Assembly: GCA_963978895.1 (NCBI GenBank)
Contig: OZ022238.1
Coordinates: 17,190,892-17,254,891 of the forward strand
Length of the DNA stretch: 64,000 nucleotides
Reading direction: 5' to 3'
Source of the DNA: Erpobdella octoculata
Taxonomy: Eukaryota > Annelida > Clitellata > Hirudinida > Erpobdellidae
The notes under the pieces were generated by a model that was given only the letters and a program-made list of their open reading frames with translations, made no database searches and was not told the DNA's origin. Each line of letters starts with the position of its first letter. Within the stretch, counting starts at the first letter, position 1. The position numbers were made by a program, and so were the translations under genes. This document shows positions 1 to 13,967 of this stretch, in pieces.

Positions 1-391
1 TGTATGTGTGTATGTGTGTATGTGTGTATGTGTGTATGTGTGTATGTGTGTATGTGTGTATGTGTGTATGTGTGTATGTGTGTATGTGTGTATGTGTGTA
101 TGTGTGTATGTGTGTATGTGTGTATGTGTGTATGTGTGTATGTGTGTATGTGTGTATGTGTGTATGTGTGTATGTGTGTATGTGTGTATGTGTGTATGTG
201 TGTATGTGTGTATGTGTGTATGTGTGTATGTGTGTATGTGTGTATGTGTGTATGTGTGTATGTGTGTATGTGTGTATGTGTGTATGTGTGTATGTGTGTA
301 TGTGTGTATGTGTGTATGTGTGTATGTGTGTATGTGTGTATGTGTGTATGTGTGTATGTGTGTATGTGTGTATGTGTGTATGTGTGTATGT

Positions 392-446
<55 letters not shown>

Positions 447-1442
447 TATGTGTGTATGTGTGTATGTGTGTATGTGTGTATGTGTGTATGTGTGTATGTG
501 TGTATGTGTGTATGTGTGTATGTGTGTATGTGTGTATGTGTGTATGTGTGTATGTGTGTATGTGTGTATGTGTGTATGTGTGTATGTGTGTATGTGTGTA
601 TGTGTGTATGTGTGTATGTGTGTATGTGTGTATGTGTGTATGTGTGTATGTGTGTATGTGTGTATGTGTGTATGTGTGTATGTGTGTATGTGTGTATGTG
701 TGTATGTGTGTATGTGTGTATGTGTGTATGTGTGTATGTGTGTATGTGTGTATGTGTGTATGTGTGTATGTGTGTATGTGTGTATGTGTGTATGTGTGTA
801 TGTGTGTATGTGTGTATGTGTGTATGTGTGTATGTGTGTATGTGTGTATGTGTGTATGTGTGTATGTGTGTATGTGTGTATGTGTGTATGTGTGTATGTG
901 TGTATGTGTGTATGTGTGTATGTGTGTATGTGTGTATGTGTGTATGTGTGTATGTGTGTATGTGTGTATGTGTGTATGTGTGTATGTGTGTATGTGTGTA
1001 TGTATGTATGTATGTATGTATGTATGTATGTATGTATGTATGTATGTATGTATGTATGTATGTATGTATGTATGTATGTATGTATGTATGTATGTATGTA
1101 TGTATGTATGTATGTATGTATGTATGTATGTATGTATGTATGTATGTATGTATGTATGTATGTATGTATGTATGTATGTATGTATGTATGTATGTATGTA
1201 TGTATGTATGTATGTATGTATGTATGTATGTATGTATGTATGTATGTATGTATGTATGTATGTATGTATGTATGTATGTATGTATGTATGTATGTATGTA
1301 TGTATGTATGTATGTATGTATGTATGTATGTATGTATGTATGTATGTATGTATGTATGTATGTATGTATGTATGTATGTATGTATGTATGTATGTATGTA
1401 TGTATGTATGTATGTATGTATGTATGTATGTATGTATGTATG

Positions 1443-1471
<29 letters not shown>
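1..1471. repeat. Long TATGTGTG / TATG microsatellite
   Basis: About 1.0 kb of the 8-base unit TATGTGTG, interrupted near 400-438 by pure TG, changes at about 1000 to the 4-base unit TATG up to 1471. All three forward frames are open only because the repeat contains no stop codon, so they are not genes. The array reaches the window edge and may be longer. Confidence 0.98.
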
Positions 1472-1473
<2 letters not shown>

Positions 1474-1496
1474 CTTAAATAATCCAAGTTTCTCTT

Positions 1497-1880
1497 ATGA
1501 TAAATAACATACTGATATATGATTTATTTCCTGCTGACTTTCATCAGAACACCTGCAAGACACTAATTGAAAATTTTGCAAAAAATATGTACCTGCGAAT
1601 TATCAATATATAACAGGTTTGTGATGTCATAAGATAATTCAACTTTTTCATAATTAGTGACTAAAATCAGTTATTGAAATCAATTAATTAGGTACACAAA
1701 AGTTTGGAAGTCATACTTTCCTGTTCTCCGTTATCGGATCGAGCTGAAATTTTCATGTTTTATTTGTCGTAAAATACAGTGGCTTTATCAAATTTTTATA
1801 ATTTATTGAACGGCTGAAAATAGTCCTATGTTTTCTGATTTTCTAGAAAAAATTTGATTCTGAAATGCTTGAACATATAC
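1497..1880. other. AT-rich sequence without a gene
   Basis: No open frame of note, no recognisable repeat and no RNA gene seen. Confidence 0.6.
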
Positions 1881-1960
1881 TTATTTTTATGTTCGCTAGA
1901 CATTGCACCAATTTATGTTATTATTTTTATGTTCGCTAGACATTGCACCAATTTATGTTA
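1881..1960. repeat. Exact 40-bp tandem duplication
   Basis: Bases 1881-1920 are repeated exactly at 1921-1960. The unit begins TTATTTTTATGTTCGC. Lack of divergence suggests a recent replication slip. Confidence 0.95.
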
Positions 1961-2029
1961 TTATTATAAAACCTGCAGTGAACAAATCGAAAGATATTTT
2001 GGAGGAGTTCAATTTAAAACACTTTGACA

Positions 2030-2374
<345 letters not shown>

Positions 2375-2659
2375 CATATATACATACATACATACATACA
2401 TACATACATACATACATACATACATACATACATACATACATACATACATACATACATACATACATACATACATACATACATACATACATACATACATACA
2501 TACATACATACATACATACATACATACATACATACATACATACATACATACATACATACATACATACATACATACATACATACATACATACATACATACA
2601 TACATACATACATACCTACATACATACATACATACATACATACATACATACATACATAC
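2375..2659. repeat. (TACA)n microsatellite
   Basis: About 285 bp of TACA units with a single interruption near 2615. The long open frames across it are repeat artefacts. Confidence 0.97.
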
Positions 2660-2684
2660 AAGAGAAACTTGGATTATTTAAGTT

Positions 2685-3275
2685 TTTACGAACGAAAGTT
2701 GTGTAAGCGAATTTTGCTTTATCAGATTTTTTATGGGCGGAACTTGATTTATGCAAATTTGTTATAAGCGGAAGTTGATTTGACCGGTTTTGTTATATAT
2801 GAAATTTGATAAATGCGAATATATTATAAGTGTAATTTTTTATAAGCAGTTTCGTAGTAAGAGGCACTAGATTTATCCGATTTCGTTATAAACGTTTTTA
2901 TTAGAAAAATCGATATGAGCGCAATTTGTTGCAGACGATTTTTCTATAAGAGAAACTATGTTAATTTGTTATTAGCTGAATTTGTTATTAAATATTTTGT
3001 TATAAGAGGAACTATATGTGAAATCGTTTATCAATTTATCTGATTTCGTTATAAACGAATTTGTTATAAGAGGAACTATGCAAATTCGTTATGAGCGGAA
3101 TTCGTAAGACGCACTAGAATCATCCGATTTCGTTATAAACGGATTTCGATATATCCGATTTGGTTATAATCGGACTTCGATATAACCGATTTTGTTATAA
3201 ACGGGAAACGGAATTCGAGATATGCTAATTCATTTTAAGCGGATTATGTAACCGATCTCGTTTTGAGCGGAACAA
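2685..3275. repeat. Degenerate array of TTATAAGCGGA-type units
   Basis: A roughly 600-bp stretch made of diverged short units such as TTCGTTATAAACGG, TTATAAGCGGAA and GATATAACCGA. This is typical of subterminal regions of pogo/Tc1-like transposons, but no termini or transposase could be defined. Confidence 0.55.
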
Positions 3276-4819
3276 GATTGGATGATGGTAAGTGTTGCAA
3301 AGTTCAAACGCATTTTTTCACCCGACAAACAGAGAAACCGATGAACAGAAAAACAAGAAAGCAAGATAAGAAAAACTTGATAAAAAGACCTGATCAACAC
3401 TCTAAAAACGGATTATTGTATTGTCACCGGAAATACACCTGCATGCAAATATCAACTTTTTACAACCATTAGAAGCGTCTTAAGAAAGCTTTAGAAAATC
3501 CTCTGAAACAAACAACAAAGCAAGTTTATATAAGCGTTGTAAAACAAGCAAGTCCAAACAAAATTGAAAACCTAATGGGTTAGTTATCCAGCTATCCACC
3601 CATGCAAACGATTAAAGATTGTTTCAAAGCAGTTTAACAGTAGCATGCATAAAAATTTAATTTAAGTTTTTTAAAATAACTTTTGGACATGGTTCATGTT
3701 GTCTTAACAAATATCTTAAGTTTAGAAAGCATAAACACTTGCGCCTACTAAAACCTAGTATATAAATATTTATAAATACGGGTTTGGATGCGATTTTTTG
3801 CAGAGATTGTGCTGTAAGTCTCTAAAAAATATAATTTATTTAGCTTTTATACATGATTTGTTATTTCTAAAGCACGTAGAAGCGTTTCACAACAGGTGAC
3901 CACGACGAAACTGGATACAGGTAAGTTTGCTTACCTGCTTGTGAAAGTTGATCGTACCTGTCACCTACTTGTTCTTGTTGGAAACCGATTGTGGCTAACA
4001 ATACGACATTCATAGTATTTCATAGTATTTGATTCTCCTAATATTTGACTCATGGTTTTTGTGCAGGGCTACAATTTTTGTTTTGAAAATTGACTCGGTG
4101 TTCCACATCAGCATTTTAACAGATAGATATATTCATAATAAAGTGCTTCATGTTTTTATATCTTTTCAATTAGAAAAGCAGTGATCAGTGAAAATTTGTG
4201 AAAATCAAATTTACCATGCTAAAGTTTGCACATAAGATATAATAAAATTTAATACAAATTAGTATGAAATGAGTAAGTTTTGTACATAAGATATAATATA
4301 ATTTAATAAAAATTAGTTTGAAATGAGGAAGTTTTGTACATTTTTTATTTCGATGCAGATGGCCTCACAATATCTAAAATATCTGTCAGACTATCAATTC
4401 CTACCTTCTTTATTTCACAGGGATCTGTGTAACCACCTTACTACAAATGGCCGTAATTTGGCGAAATTTAAATAAATTATTATTCTATTTATGCAATCAA
4501 AAATGTTTTAAAACGTGATAAAAATTTTATGTTTAATATAAAAAATCAGAAATAACGAAATTCGTATACAAGACATATTATGGATGCTTCAACTAAAATT
4601 TTGGTAATGTAAGCTTTTTTAATTCACAAAAAGTCAATGAGTTTAAGAATTTAAAATAAAATCTCATGCAAATCTCGTGTCACATCTATCGTGCATTTGA
4701 AAAGAAGTATTAAAACATGACCTGAGGTCAACTAAAATAACATATTGATTTATTAAAATGAAAAAATATAACGTTATAGAATGCGTCAAGCTGCTGTAAA
4801 CCGACCAATCAACGGTAAT
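3276..4819. other. AT-rich intergenic sequence
   Basis: No supported gene. The only structure seen is a diverged ~62-bp tandem duplication at about 4221-4344 (units containing CACATAAGATATAATA and TACATAAGATATAATA). Confidence 0.55.
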
Positions 4820-5262
4820 TTAGAAAGCAAGAGTGATCTTGGTTAAAAGTGCCGCGCAAATAAGAGTAATAAAAGGAGTAGAAAAGGTTGACGATGATGG
4901 TGTTGTCACTTCGTGACTTGCAGTGGTTGACTCCATGGTTGTTGTTGTGCTTGCTTCTGTTCTAGTTGATTCTGTTATTTTTCTTGTAGTGGCAGTTGTT
5001 GTTGCTTCAGTTGATGGTGGTGTTGTAGTTTCTTTAGTTGATTGTTTTGCGGTAGTTGGTTTAATTGATGATTGTGTTGTAGCCGCTTCAGTTAAGGATT
5101 GTGTTGTAGTCGCTTCAGTTGAGGATTGTGTTGTAGCTGCTTCAGTTGATGATTGTGTTGTACTTGATTCGCTTCCTGGTTCTGCAGTAGCTACTGTTTT
5201 ATCTGTTATAGCATCACTAGGCATCGGGCTAGGTTTGGGGCCACTCACCCTCGCATTAACGT
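4820..5262 (-). CDS. Thr/Ser-rich mucin-like protein, last exon, probable GPI anchor
   Basis: The exon opens after a plausible acceptor (TTTCAG) at about 5263 and reads about 147 residues to the stop at 4820. The body is very rich in Thr, Ser and Ala, with imperfect repeats of the type TTQSSTEA, a likely mucin-type O-glycosylation region. The last 20 residues are hydrophobic (STPFITLICAALLTKITLAF) after a small-residue stretch, as expected of a GPI-attachment signal or a final membrane segment. There is no signal peptide here, so upstream exons must lie at higher coordinates and were not identified. It sits 4.4 kb downstream of ART gene A on the same strand. It could be an independent surface protein or an alternative end for another gene. 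The biased composition makes homology uninformative. Confidence 0.55.
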
Positions 5263-6289
5263 TGACTGAAACTTTTGATAATTGATAGAACCAATTTATG
5301 ATGTGATTAGATTAAATTAATTTTATAATATGATTAAATAAAAATAGTTTCGAGTTAAAAATAAAACATTTTAATGTAGTTTGCAAACTCACAAATAGCG
5401 ACCACAAAAATAGCGACTGTAATGTAGGAACGCATGTTTCAGGAACTTCTAGATTTTAAGGTTGGAAACATTTTAATTTAAAAAAATAGTTAAATAATTT
5501 CATTAATGAAAAAAATATATATTAATTGTTTTTAATATTTCCTTAACTAGTATCGCACATTAAATTTAAAATTAAAAGAGTTTACGTGGCGGATAAAAAA
5601 TATATTGTGTATTTATTATATGATACTAATTGAAAACTTCTTTAGATTAAATTACAAAAAAATATTAAATAATTTTTTATTTAGAAAGATAAAATTCAAT
5701 TCTTGCCTGAGTTTTCCAAAACCAAATTCAAAACTTGAATAAAAAATCCAATGTACAGGTAGTGGGTTTAAATACCTGTAGACAAAACAAACATACAAGT
5801 GAATTACTGTGGGCAGGTACCTACTTTCAAGTATTTGCTCAAGCACTTTTCTTTAGACGGTCCAATAATTAACTTAGAAATAGTGATGACCTGTAGACAA
5901 GTTCTAAGTATTTCTTAAGCTAATCTTGTCTAGTCCTACTTTATTGATGTTTTAAATATTTCAGTCGGGTTGAACTCTCACGGGAGCAAATATGTATTTG
6001 GCATGCCTCAAATCAAAAAGCATAGTTTATCTATAGAGAGTTTTGGAGTCAAAAGGACTGTTTCAAAAAGTGTGCAAATTCATTGTCGATGGTCGGTTTC
6101 TTTCCTGCTTCTTTTCCAGCCCTGAGCTTTACACAAAAATACAGTTATGCTAACAAAATAGATAGATTGAAAAACTATAAATTTATTTTAATTAGAAATT
6201 CTTTCCTGTAAACACTTTAAAGTATACTAATCAGCCAAAGTTCCGTAGAAGGAGATCATAACGTGGGTTAAAAACTATTTATCACTGTA
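5263..6289. other. AT-rich sequence, no gene seen
   Basis: The stretch upstream of the mucin-like exon on the minus strand is presumably its intron. I found no convincing exon in it. Confidence 0.5.
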
Positions 6290-6490
6290 CGGTAAAACCC
6301 GTGTTTGCTTGTAACAGACAACAAGTATCGAAATTTAATTACAGTAACAGTGACTTATTTTGTAAAGAAGTAAATTTACTTGTTTTTGAGTAACAAGTAA
6401 TAGTAACGAATTATTTTTTGAAATTGTAAAGAATTAACTAGCAATTTATTTTCAAAGTAACGGTAACACGTTTTTCAAAATTGTTACTTG
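6290..6490. repeat. Diverged AGTAACA array (hAT subterminal relic)
   Basis: Repeated AGTAACA/AGTAACAAGTAA motifs match those of the complete hAT element at 7864-9055, but no terminus or target duplication could be found. It is an older relic of the same or a related family. Confidence 0.55.
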
Positions 6491-6993
6491 TTGCTTTTTA
6501 TTATCAATCAAATAACCGATATTTCAATGTTAATGTTTTTTGTTAGAAAATGTACAAGGCAAGTTATTGATAAACATTCTGAAAACCAGATTATCATTGT
6601 TTTTCAAGTTCTTAAAGTACCAGCATTTGCCCCAATGAGAAAATGTTTTGAAAGATTATTGTTGCGTATTACAGCTCCCTGTCTCTGTCCTGCATATACT
6701 CTGAGCCAAATCTAAATGGTTCATAGCGTATCTGTTGCTCACTTTAACTTCACTACAAACAAAACCTTAAGTATTAAAACTAACATTGTAAATGTTGGTT
6801 TTGTAGTTAATGGAGTTCTAAAACTAACATTGTAACTACGTCAGAAGAAATTATGACAATCAACAAAATCATTTTTGGTTTAAGCTATTCCATAAATTTC
6901 CTAATTTAAATGTTTTAATTAATAAAATAGTTGATATTTTAAAATAATGATTAGCTTTTATAAATGAAAAGGTTTTTTTTATCGTTTGACGAC

Positions 6994-7159
6994 CTAAATC
7001 TTTTCGATGATCTTGACTCTCCGGCGTCTACCAAATTCGGATGTCTGTTGTTGAGAAGTTTTGAGTTTTCTGTCGACTGTGGTCTCATACTTCATCGCAA
7101 TCCGTTTCAGCACTCGCCTTCCGGTGTCTTTTTCAACTTCTGGTTTTACTTCAACAGAG
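6994..7159 (-). CDS. Candidate terminal exon, unknown protein
   Basis: Minus-strand open frame of about 55 codons following a possible acceptor (CTATATTAG) and ending in TAG. The product is basic and hydrophilic (contains KPEVEKDTGRRV and SEFGRRRRVKIIEK) and looks more like protein than neighbouring random frames. I do not recognise it and no partner exon was found, so it may be chance. Confidence 0.25.
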
Positions 7160-7588
7160 CTAATATAGCTATTACATGTAAAATAAAAATTGAAAGGGTC
7201 TTCACTTTTTTACACCTAAGACTTACTAAGTAAATCTAAAGAGCTCTCAAATCAATTAAATTGGCGACAAATTCGGATATATGGCTGGTTTTCTATGGCA
7301 AAAAAAACTTTTGCAGAAGTTCATTTACATGGCAGGGAACTTGGAAGTTAATAGATTTCAATTATGACTGTTTTTTTAATCGACATATTAATTGTTAAAG
7401 TACAAACAAAAATGTTTTCAGATTGGCCGCTAAACATTAAAATTTATTCAATTTCTGAAAACATTGGACCATGGGCTGCTAATTCAGTTAAACTAAGTTC
7501 AGTAAAAAAAATATAACGATGTCACCAGCCAGCCTGCCTACCTACTCGCCCAACTCACAAGACCATTGATCCAATCCCGGTCGAGTAA

Positions 7589-9055
<1,467 letters not shown>

Positions 9056-9121
<66 letters not shown>
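9056..9121. repeat. (TA)n microsatellite, right of hAT insertion
   Basis: Continuation of the TA array split by the hAT element. The first eight bases are the right target copy. Confidence 0.95.
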
Positions 9122-9124
<3 letters not shown>

Positions 9125-9668
9125 CAGTAAAAAACGTTAAAGTTGAATGTGTAAGTCAACTACTTAAGATGTCTACAGATTAAATTATTATTCTCAGGTC
9201 ACTATGTATAACGATTTTGCTTATGTCTCGGTCTTGGATTGTTTTTTTTTAATTGAGTCGCGTTATGTGGTTAATATATGATATCAAACGGGTCTTTTGT
9301 AACATTTTCCAATAAAACAAAATCAATAATATTTATTTTATAATACAATTCACCAAAATGCTGGTTTTATAATAGAAAAGGAACTTAAAATTTATTTCCG
9401 ATTAAATAACATAGTGCCTGATCAAAATGACGTCTTGTGGTTAAATTTAGAATTGTTTTAGAATTTTCCAGTAACAATAAATCTGCCAATATTTTGTTAT
9501 GAAATTGCATTTCAAACTAACTCAGTAATTAATAAAACGTAAAAACCATTTTTACTAAGTTATATCAATGATATTTTATTATTATATGGAGAAATTATTC
9601 GAAAATATTCTTGCTCTAATTATAAAATATCGAAAAATCAACCAAATTAATTATTATTATTTAAAGAA
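9122..9668 (-). other. Probable 3' flank of ART gene A
   Basis: AT-rich, no open frame of interest. AATAAA-type signals occur but I could not choose a polyadenylation site. Confidence 0.4.
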
Positions 9669-12606
9669 TTAGACAGACAGCATCTGCCTCATCAAAATCA
9701 AGAAAAAAAACATGACTACTGAAATTAATGAGGGTACTGGACCCGAGACAGCTGATCCAAATTTGCTGGCAAAGTAGTATTTTGTATTTTTTGAAGAAGA
9801 ATGAACATCGTCGGCAGCGCACTGAAGTTCATCGTTGTTTATGAGGTCTTGTTTTTTGGCACTCCTAAAGTTCAACTGAGAACCGTTTTGGCCAACAAAT
9901 TCAAATGCTTCAAATGGAGAAATGAGAACTTCTTCTTCCATTTGATACACTGACATTTTTTGTATTTTTGCCGCTAGGATGGGAACATCGTGAAGAACTA
10001 TAAACGTTTCGGTGCCAAAAAATTCTGCAACTTCTCTATCCAATGATGTCGAGACAAAATGCTTGAAATAGAATCTACCACTTCCAGGGATTTTGAATTT
10101 TTTATCCATGCCTCTGTAAAGTTTAGTATTAGGTGGGATTGGATCCAATTTATCCAGCTTAACCAGAGCACTATAGAGGAGAGTTGTGAAGACCCTGTAA
10201 GGCTCCCAGTGTCCGTTACGAGTGTTGGTGTTATACGTGGAATAGAACTTGGAGGTGTACATTGTTACTGCACGACATTCTGCTGTCAACAGACCAGCCA
10301 CCTGTCAAATGGTAAGAGTTAATCTGAATAATGTTGGGGAAAGTTGTAAATTCTGTTTTTTTTTAGCTATTACTGTTGGATCATAATTTTAGAAAGTAAG
10401 AGGTTATAAATTATTACTTATTCTATTTTTTTGAACCAGCAACAGACATGTAACTAATTTTAATTTTTTACAAACTTGTATTTAAGTTATAATCTTTGTT
10501 TGTGGGTGGGTGGCTTTCTCTGTACGCAAATCTTGCAAGTAAAATTTAACCTGTTTTTTGATTAGCAAGGAAGGTGAAACTTTCAGCATAGCTTTATATT
10601 GGATGACAATACATGATTCAAAGACGTGTCAGTCCAGTGGTTTAGACGCCGGCTTTGAGAGTCGGGGGACCCGGGTTCGATTCCTGGTCCGGGCACGTAT
10701 TTTTTTGAGCAAGAAACTTACACACATGTGCTCATGTCAACTTAGCGTTTCATCCTTTGGTGGTCGATAAATGAGTACCAGCTTCGGTCGGGGGTTAAAG
10801 TCCTTGTTGCGCTTGTGGAGCTAGCGAGTAGTATGCTGGGCTGCCAGAGGCGCCGTGTTTACACTGCATATGCCGTTAGTCTTATCTGCAAGCTGCCAAC
10901 ATTGTAAAGTGGTGGCTGGTCTGTTCAGTAAGTGGCGCTCAAAAAAAAATATAATTTAACTTCACCTTCAATTAAAAAAAACTCAATTTGAACAACCTTC
11001 TTATTTCTAAATCGAGTGTATTTGAAATAAATGTTTGTGTTGAAAACCCGTTTTTCCATTACTTGTTAATATGTGCAGTTCGGAAAAAATTTTATAAATT
11101 ACTAGTGGGGTTACCCGGCATTGCCCGAGGTTTTTAGAGGTTTTTCTATCGTTTTTCCCACGCTCGCTCTCCCGCTATTTCTTGCTTTTCCGATTCTCCT
11201 CAATTTCCCGCTCGCTTTCCCGTTTCCGTTTCCGCTCGCTCTCCAGTAGCCACTAACTCTCCTGTTTCCGCTTGATCTCCTGTTCCCGCTGGTTCTCCCA
11301 TTTCTGCTCGCTCTCCCGCCCCTCTCACTTTTATTCTCCCGCTCTTTTTTCCACTCTCTCCAAACTCCTTTTTGATCACAAAACGTAAAATAGATTTGTT
11401 AAAATTGCTTGAAACCTTCAAACTTTGTTATGTAAACTAAATTTAAATTTTTTTATGAAATAACCTTTGATGTTTGTACACAAGCATTTTTGGTCTGGCA
11501 AGTTTTATAATCATAAAAAATAAAAAATAAAATTTCAATTAAACAAAGCCTTATGACCTTATATTTTTTGAGATCAACCTCGATGCCAAATTTTGTTAAA
11601 ATCGGTCCAGCGGTTTTGGTTTGCACAAAAGACAAACAGACAAATAAACAATCACTTTTATATATCATATATCAACATACATAATTTCCTATATCTGTAT
11701 GTATGTATGTTATCAATTTCGCATAACGCGGCGGCCGCGGTGGTCAGCAGTCAGCAGTTGCTAAAATTAGTGCGCGCTGACGTGTAATAAAAGTTATTAC
11801 GCAATGTCAGTCCTGAAGATTAAAAGAGGTGGCGTTGCAATCGAAAAACAATATATAATGAGATTTAAAAAAATTTGTCATTTTTGACGGGCTATTTCTC
11901 GTATAGATATAATTTAACATATCAATATAACGTCTGGCTACTCCCTTGGTTAGAATTTTCTGGAGAATGGCCTAATTTGTACAGCCTGTTAATTTTTTTA
12001 ATTGCCTTACACTTCTTACTAATCCTGCCATTTTCAATTAAAAAAATTAGACTTAAAAGTTATTGTCAAATATAACCTTTAAGAGTGTAATATGAAAATG
12101 TTTCTTACTTACAAATAAAAGGTTATGCAACGATTTTATTAAGTTAAAGGTTGACGTTTTCTATTAAAAAATGCAATGCAATGTAAGCCACTGTTACAAT
12201 TTCATTATGTAAATAGATTTCTTTAAAATAATCAACTCACACAATCGTCTGCAAATTTTTTCCCATCATTAAAAGCTTCGCACATGCTATAATTTCCGAT
12301 GAAAAGACCTTTCTCGGGCGGTTTTTCATTGCACGACTCCGCTTTCAGTTTTTTCAAAGCTTTGTCCTCGTTGTCCAATCCTTCCAGTGACGAAGATATA
12401 CAAAACCAGCGACTCAGATTCTTAACTTCGGCATTGTTATTGACGTCAGCTTTGTACACAGCGAGTTCGAGGACGCCTTTTTTCTGGTCACTGTTTAAGT
12501 TCTTTAGTCTTTGCTCAAATCCATTCGTTGCTGGCTTTTCAATCACTTTTGAGTTCACAAAAACAATAGAAATGCAGACCAGAAAAATGAAAAGGTTTGA
12601 GTCCAT
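9669..12606 (-). CDS. Secreted/GPI-anchored arginine mono-ADP-ribosyltransferase, copy A (2 exons)
   Basis: Exon 1 is 12606-12241 and exon 2 is 10301-9669. The donor is TGT|GTGAGT, the acceptor is TTGACAG|GTGGCT, and the phase is 0, giving about 332 residues. Exon 1 begins with a hydrophobic signal peptide (MDSNLFIFLVCISIVFVNS) and contains paired cysteines (WFC, SCN, MC, DDC). Exon 2 carries the ART fold and the arginine-specific R-S-ExE triad: LYRGMD (Arg), FVSTSLD (Ser-Thr-Ser) and EEEVLISPFEAF (the ExE region of the ADP-ribosylating turn). The C-terminal ~22 residues are hydrophobic, suggesting a GPI signal. By family knowledge it would transfer ADP-ribose from NAD to arginines of extracellular or lumenal proteins. 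All catalytic motifs are intact. The 1.9-kb intron contains a SINE and Helitron fragments. A paralogue lies at 29188-40767. Confidence 0.9.
10470..11050 (-). repeat. Interspersed repeat X, split by a SINE
   Basis: Read on minus, the sequence (AATGGAAAAACGGG, then CACTCGATTTAGAAAT, then TGTATTGTCATCCAATATAA and TTTACTTGCAAGATTTGCG) matches plus-strand copies at about 21480-21710 and 39820-40080. The match is interrupted between about 10618 and 10960 by the SINE. Coding content is absent and I could not classify it; it may be a non-autonomous Helitron or a LINE tail. Confidence 0.65.
10618..10960 (+). mobile_element. tRNA-derived SINE
   Basis: A tRNA-like head has an A-box-like segment (CAGTCCAGTGGTTTAGACG) and a B box (GGGTTCGATTCCTGG). 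It is followed by a central domain (GAGCAAGAAACTTACACACA, TTTCATCCTTTGGTGGTCG, ATAAATGAGTACCAG) shared with the SINE at 29965. It lies inside repeat X, with TTCAA on both sides as a possible short target duplication. Confidence 0.75.
11102..11350 (-). mobile_element. Helitron family 1, 3' terminal fragment
   Basis: Minus-strand end with CTAG, a degenerate GC hairpin (CGGGCAATGCCGGG type), then AAAAACCTC and the family's purine-rich internal tract (minus strand). Located within the ART A intron. Confidence 0.65.
11460..11669 (+). repeat. Degenerate non-coding element tail
   Basis: The string AAATCGGTCCAGCGGTTT, then CAAAAGACAAACAGAC and a TATATATCATATAT end, resembles 3' tails seen in many invertebrate interspersed repeats. 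The class is uncertain. Confidence 0.4.
11670..11910 (+). mobile_element. Helitron family 2, short non-autonomous copy
   Basis: Shares CCTATRTCTGTATGTATGTT, CAATTTCGCATAACG and GTGTAATAAAAGTTATTACG with the copy at 28765-29016. The 3' end carries a hairpin (TGTCA TTT TTGACGG) and then GGCTATTTCTCG, a one-base variant of the CTAG terminus. Confidence 0.65.
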
Positions 12607-13959
12607 TTTTATCTGGAATATAATTGAAAAATAATTTGCAGTAAAATATAATAATTATTATTTGAAATAACTCAATATTTAAAACAAATTGTTTGTTATT
12701 AAATTATTTTAATACTGTTTATAAAATTTATTCTAATTCTTTCACTTTATGATAGACGTTAATTTAGCTATGTCGGAGTGACCAAAACCTAGCAGTCTCC
12801 ATAACTAACTAGTAGATGATAGGTCACGGGTTTGACTCTTGGTCCAGATGTTCGAAGATCAGCTCAGCCTTTCATTTCTTTTGTGGTTCAGTAAAATGAA
12901 CCTTTTAAAGTGTGGACAATAAGCATGTAATTTTCTAATAATTTTCATGTACATAATTCATTCTCAGTACCGTAGAGTTTGTGACAATTACCACTTTAAA
13001 AAACGTTCTTAAAAGATTGAGAATCTCAAACAAATATTGCTTTTATTGCAATTGAAAAAATTAAATAAAAACGAACAAAAGTGTTAAAAACCTGATAAAG
13101 AAATAAAACTCAAAATGATTTATTTCATATTTCCCAGCATCACCTAACAGACATCGAACTGTTTTTCACGTTCGCAAGCCCTTTCATTTTTTCTATCACT
13201 TCTTCTCCATAGCTCATCTTGCCTGGCAGCTGAAGGTATTTTCGGGGCGGGCGTAATGTTTCATTCACTTATCATCAGATTCGCCGTTTTGCTTGCTATT
13301 AAGTGATGGTGTTTTGCGGTTCAGGTCTAATAAAAAAAAGTATTTGAAAATGGAGTCTGCTGATAGCCATATTTTACAGAATTGTTTTATAAACTATGTT
13401 TATATAATCTCTTGGAATGTTTCTGTGAGCCATCTGAAATAAGAATACAAAATTTGCAAGTTTATAGTTTTATTATTATTTATAGTTTTGTTTCAATTCT
13501 CTAATTCTATAAGAATTGAGCAAAAAAACACGCACACTGTTAGATATTTATCATGATCGAACATTTTTTGCTCAACAATGCTGAAGAAAACATGAAAACA
13601 AGGGGGGATCGTTCAACCGGTGCAACTATTCCAAGCCGGTGTTTCGCAAGAATTTTCAAAAGCTTGCGTTATAGTGCAAACAACTTGCCACCTTTATGAG
13701 ATCATCAGCTTATTTAAGCAGGCATTTTCACCACTCGCATATTAGTTCACAAAGTTGCTGTCTGCGCCGGCATTCTGCGTGATGTTTTGCACACGTTTTT
13801 TATTTAGATGATATTTTGTAATTCGAAAATTAAAATTCTAAGTGTGCTTAATTATTTAGTTTCAATAAATCTATATAAGAAAAGTCAACATCACATCATA
13901 TATATAGTGTAGTGGTAAATAGTACCGTGCCTACGTATTTCACACAGAGAACCAAAGAA
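12607..13959. other. Flank upstream of ART gene A, no firm gene
   Basis: About 12770-12870 resembles a decayed tRNA-type SINE head (AGGTCACGGGTTTGACTCTT). On minus, about 13248-13148 has a short open frame (contains KYLQLPGKMSYGEEV) that could be an exon, but I found no partner. The remainder is AT-rich with no recognised content. Confidence 0.35.
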
Positions 13960-13967
13960 CCTGCATT

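Noticed and set aside
4..1507. Three overlapping ~490-residue forward frames (MCVCVYVC repeats)
   Set aside because: Pure microsatellite translation with no stop codons by composition; not genes.
4923..5285. Plus-strand Val-rich frame of 120 residues
   Set aside because: Antisense shadow of the Thr/Ser-rich exon.
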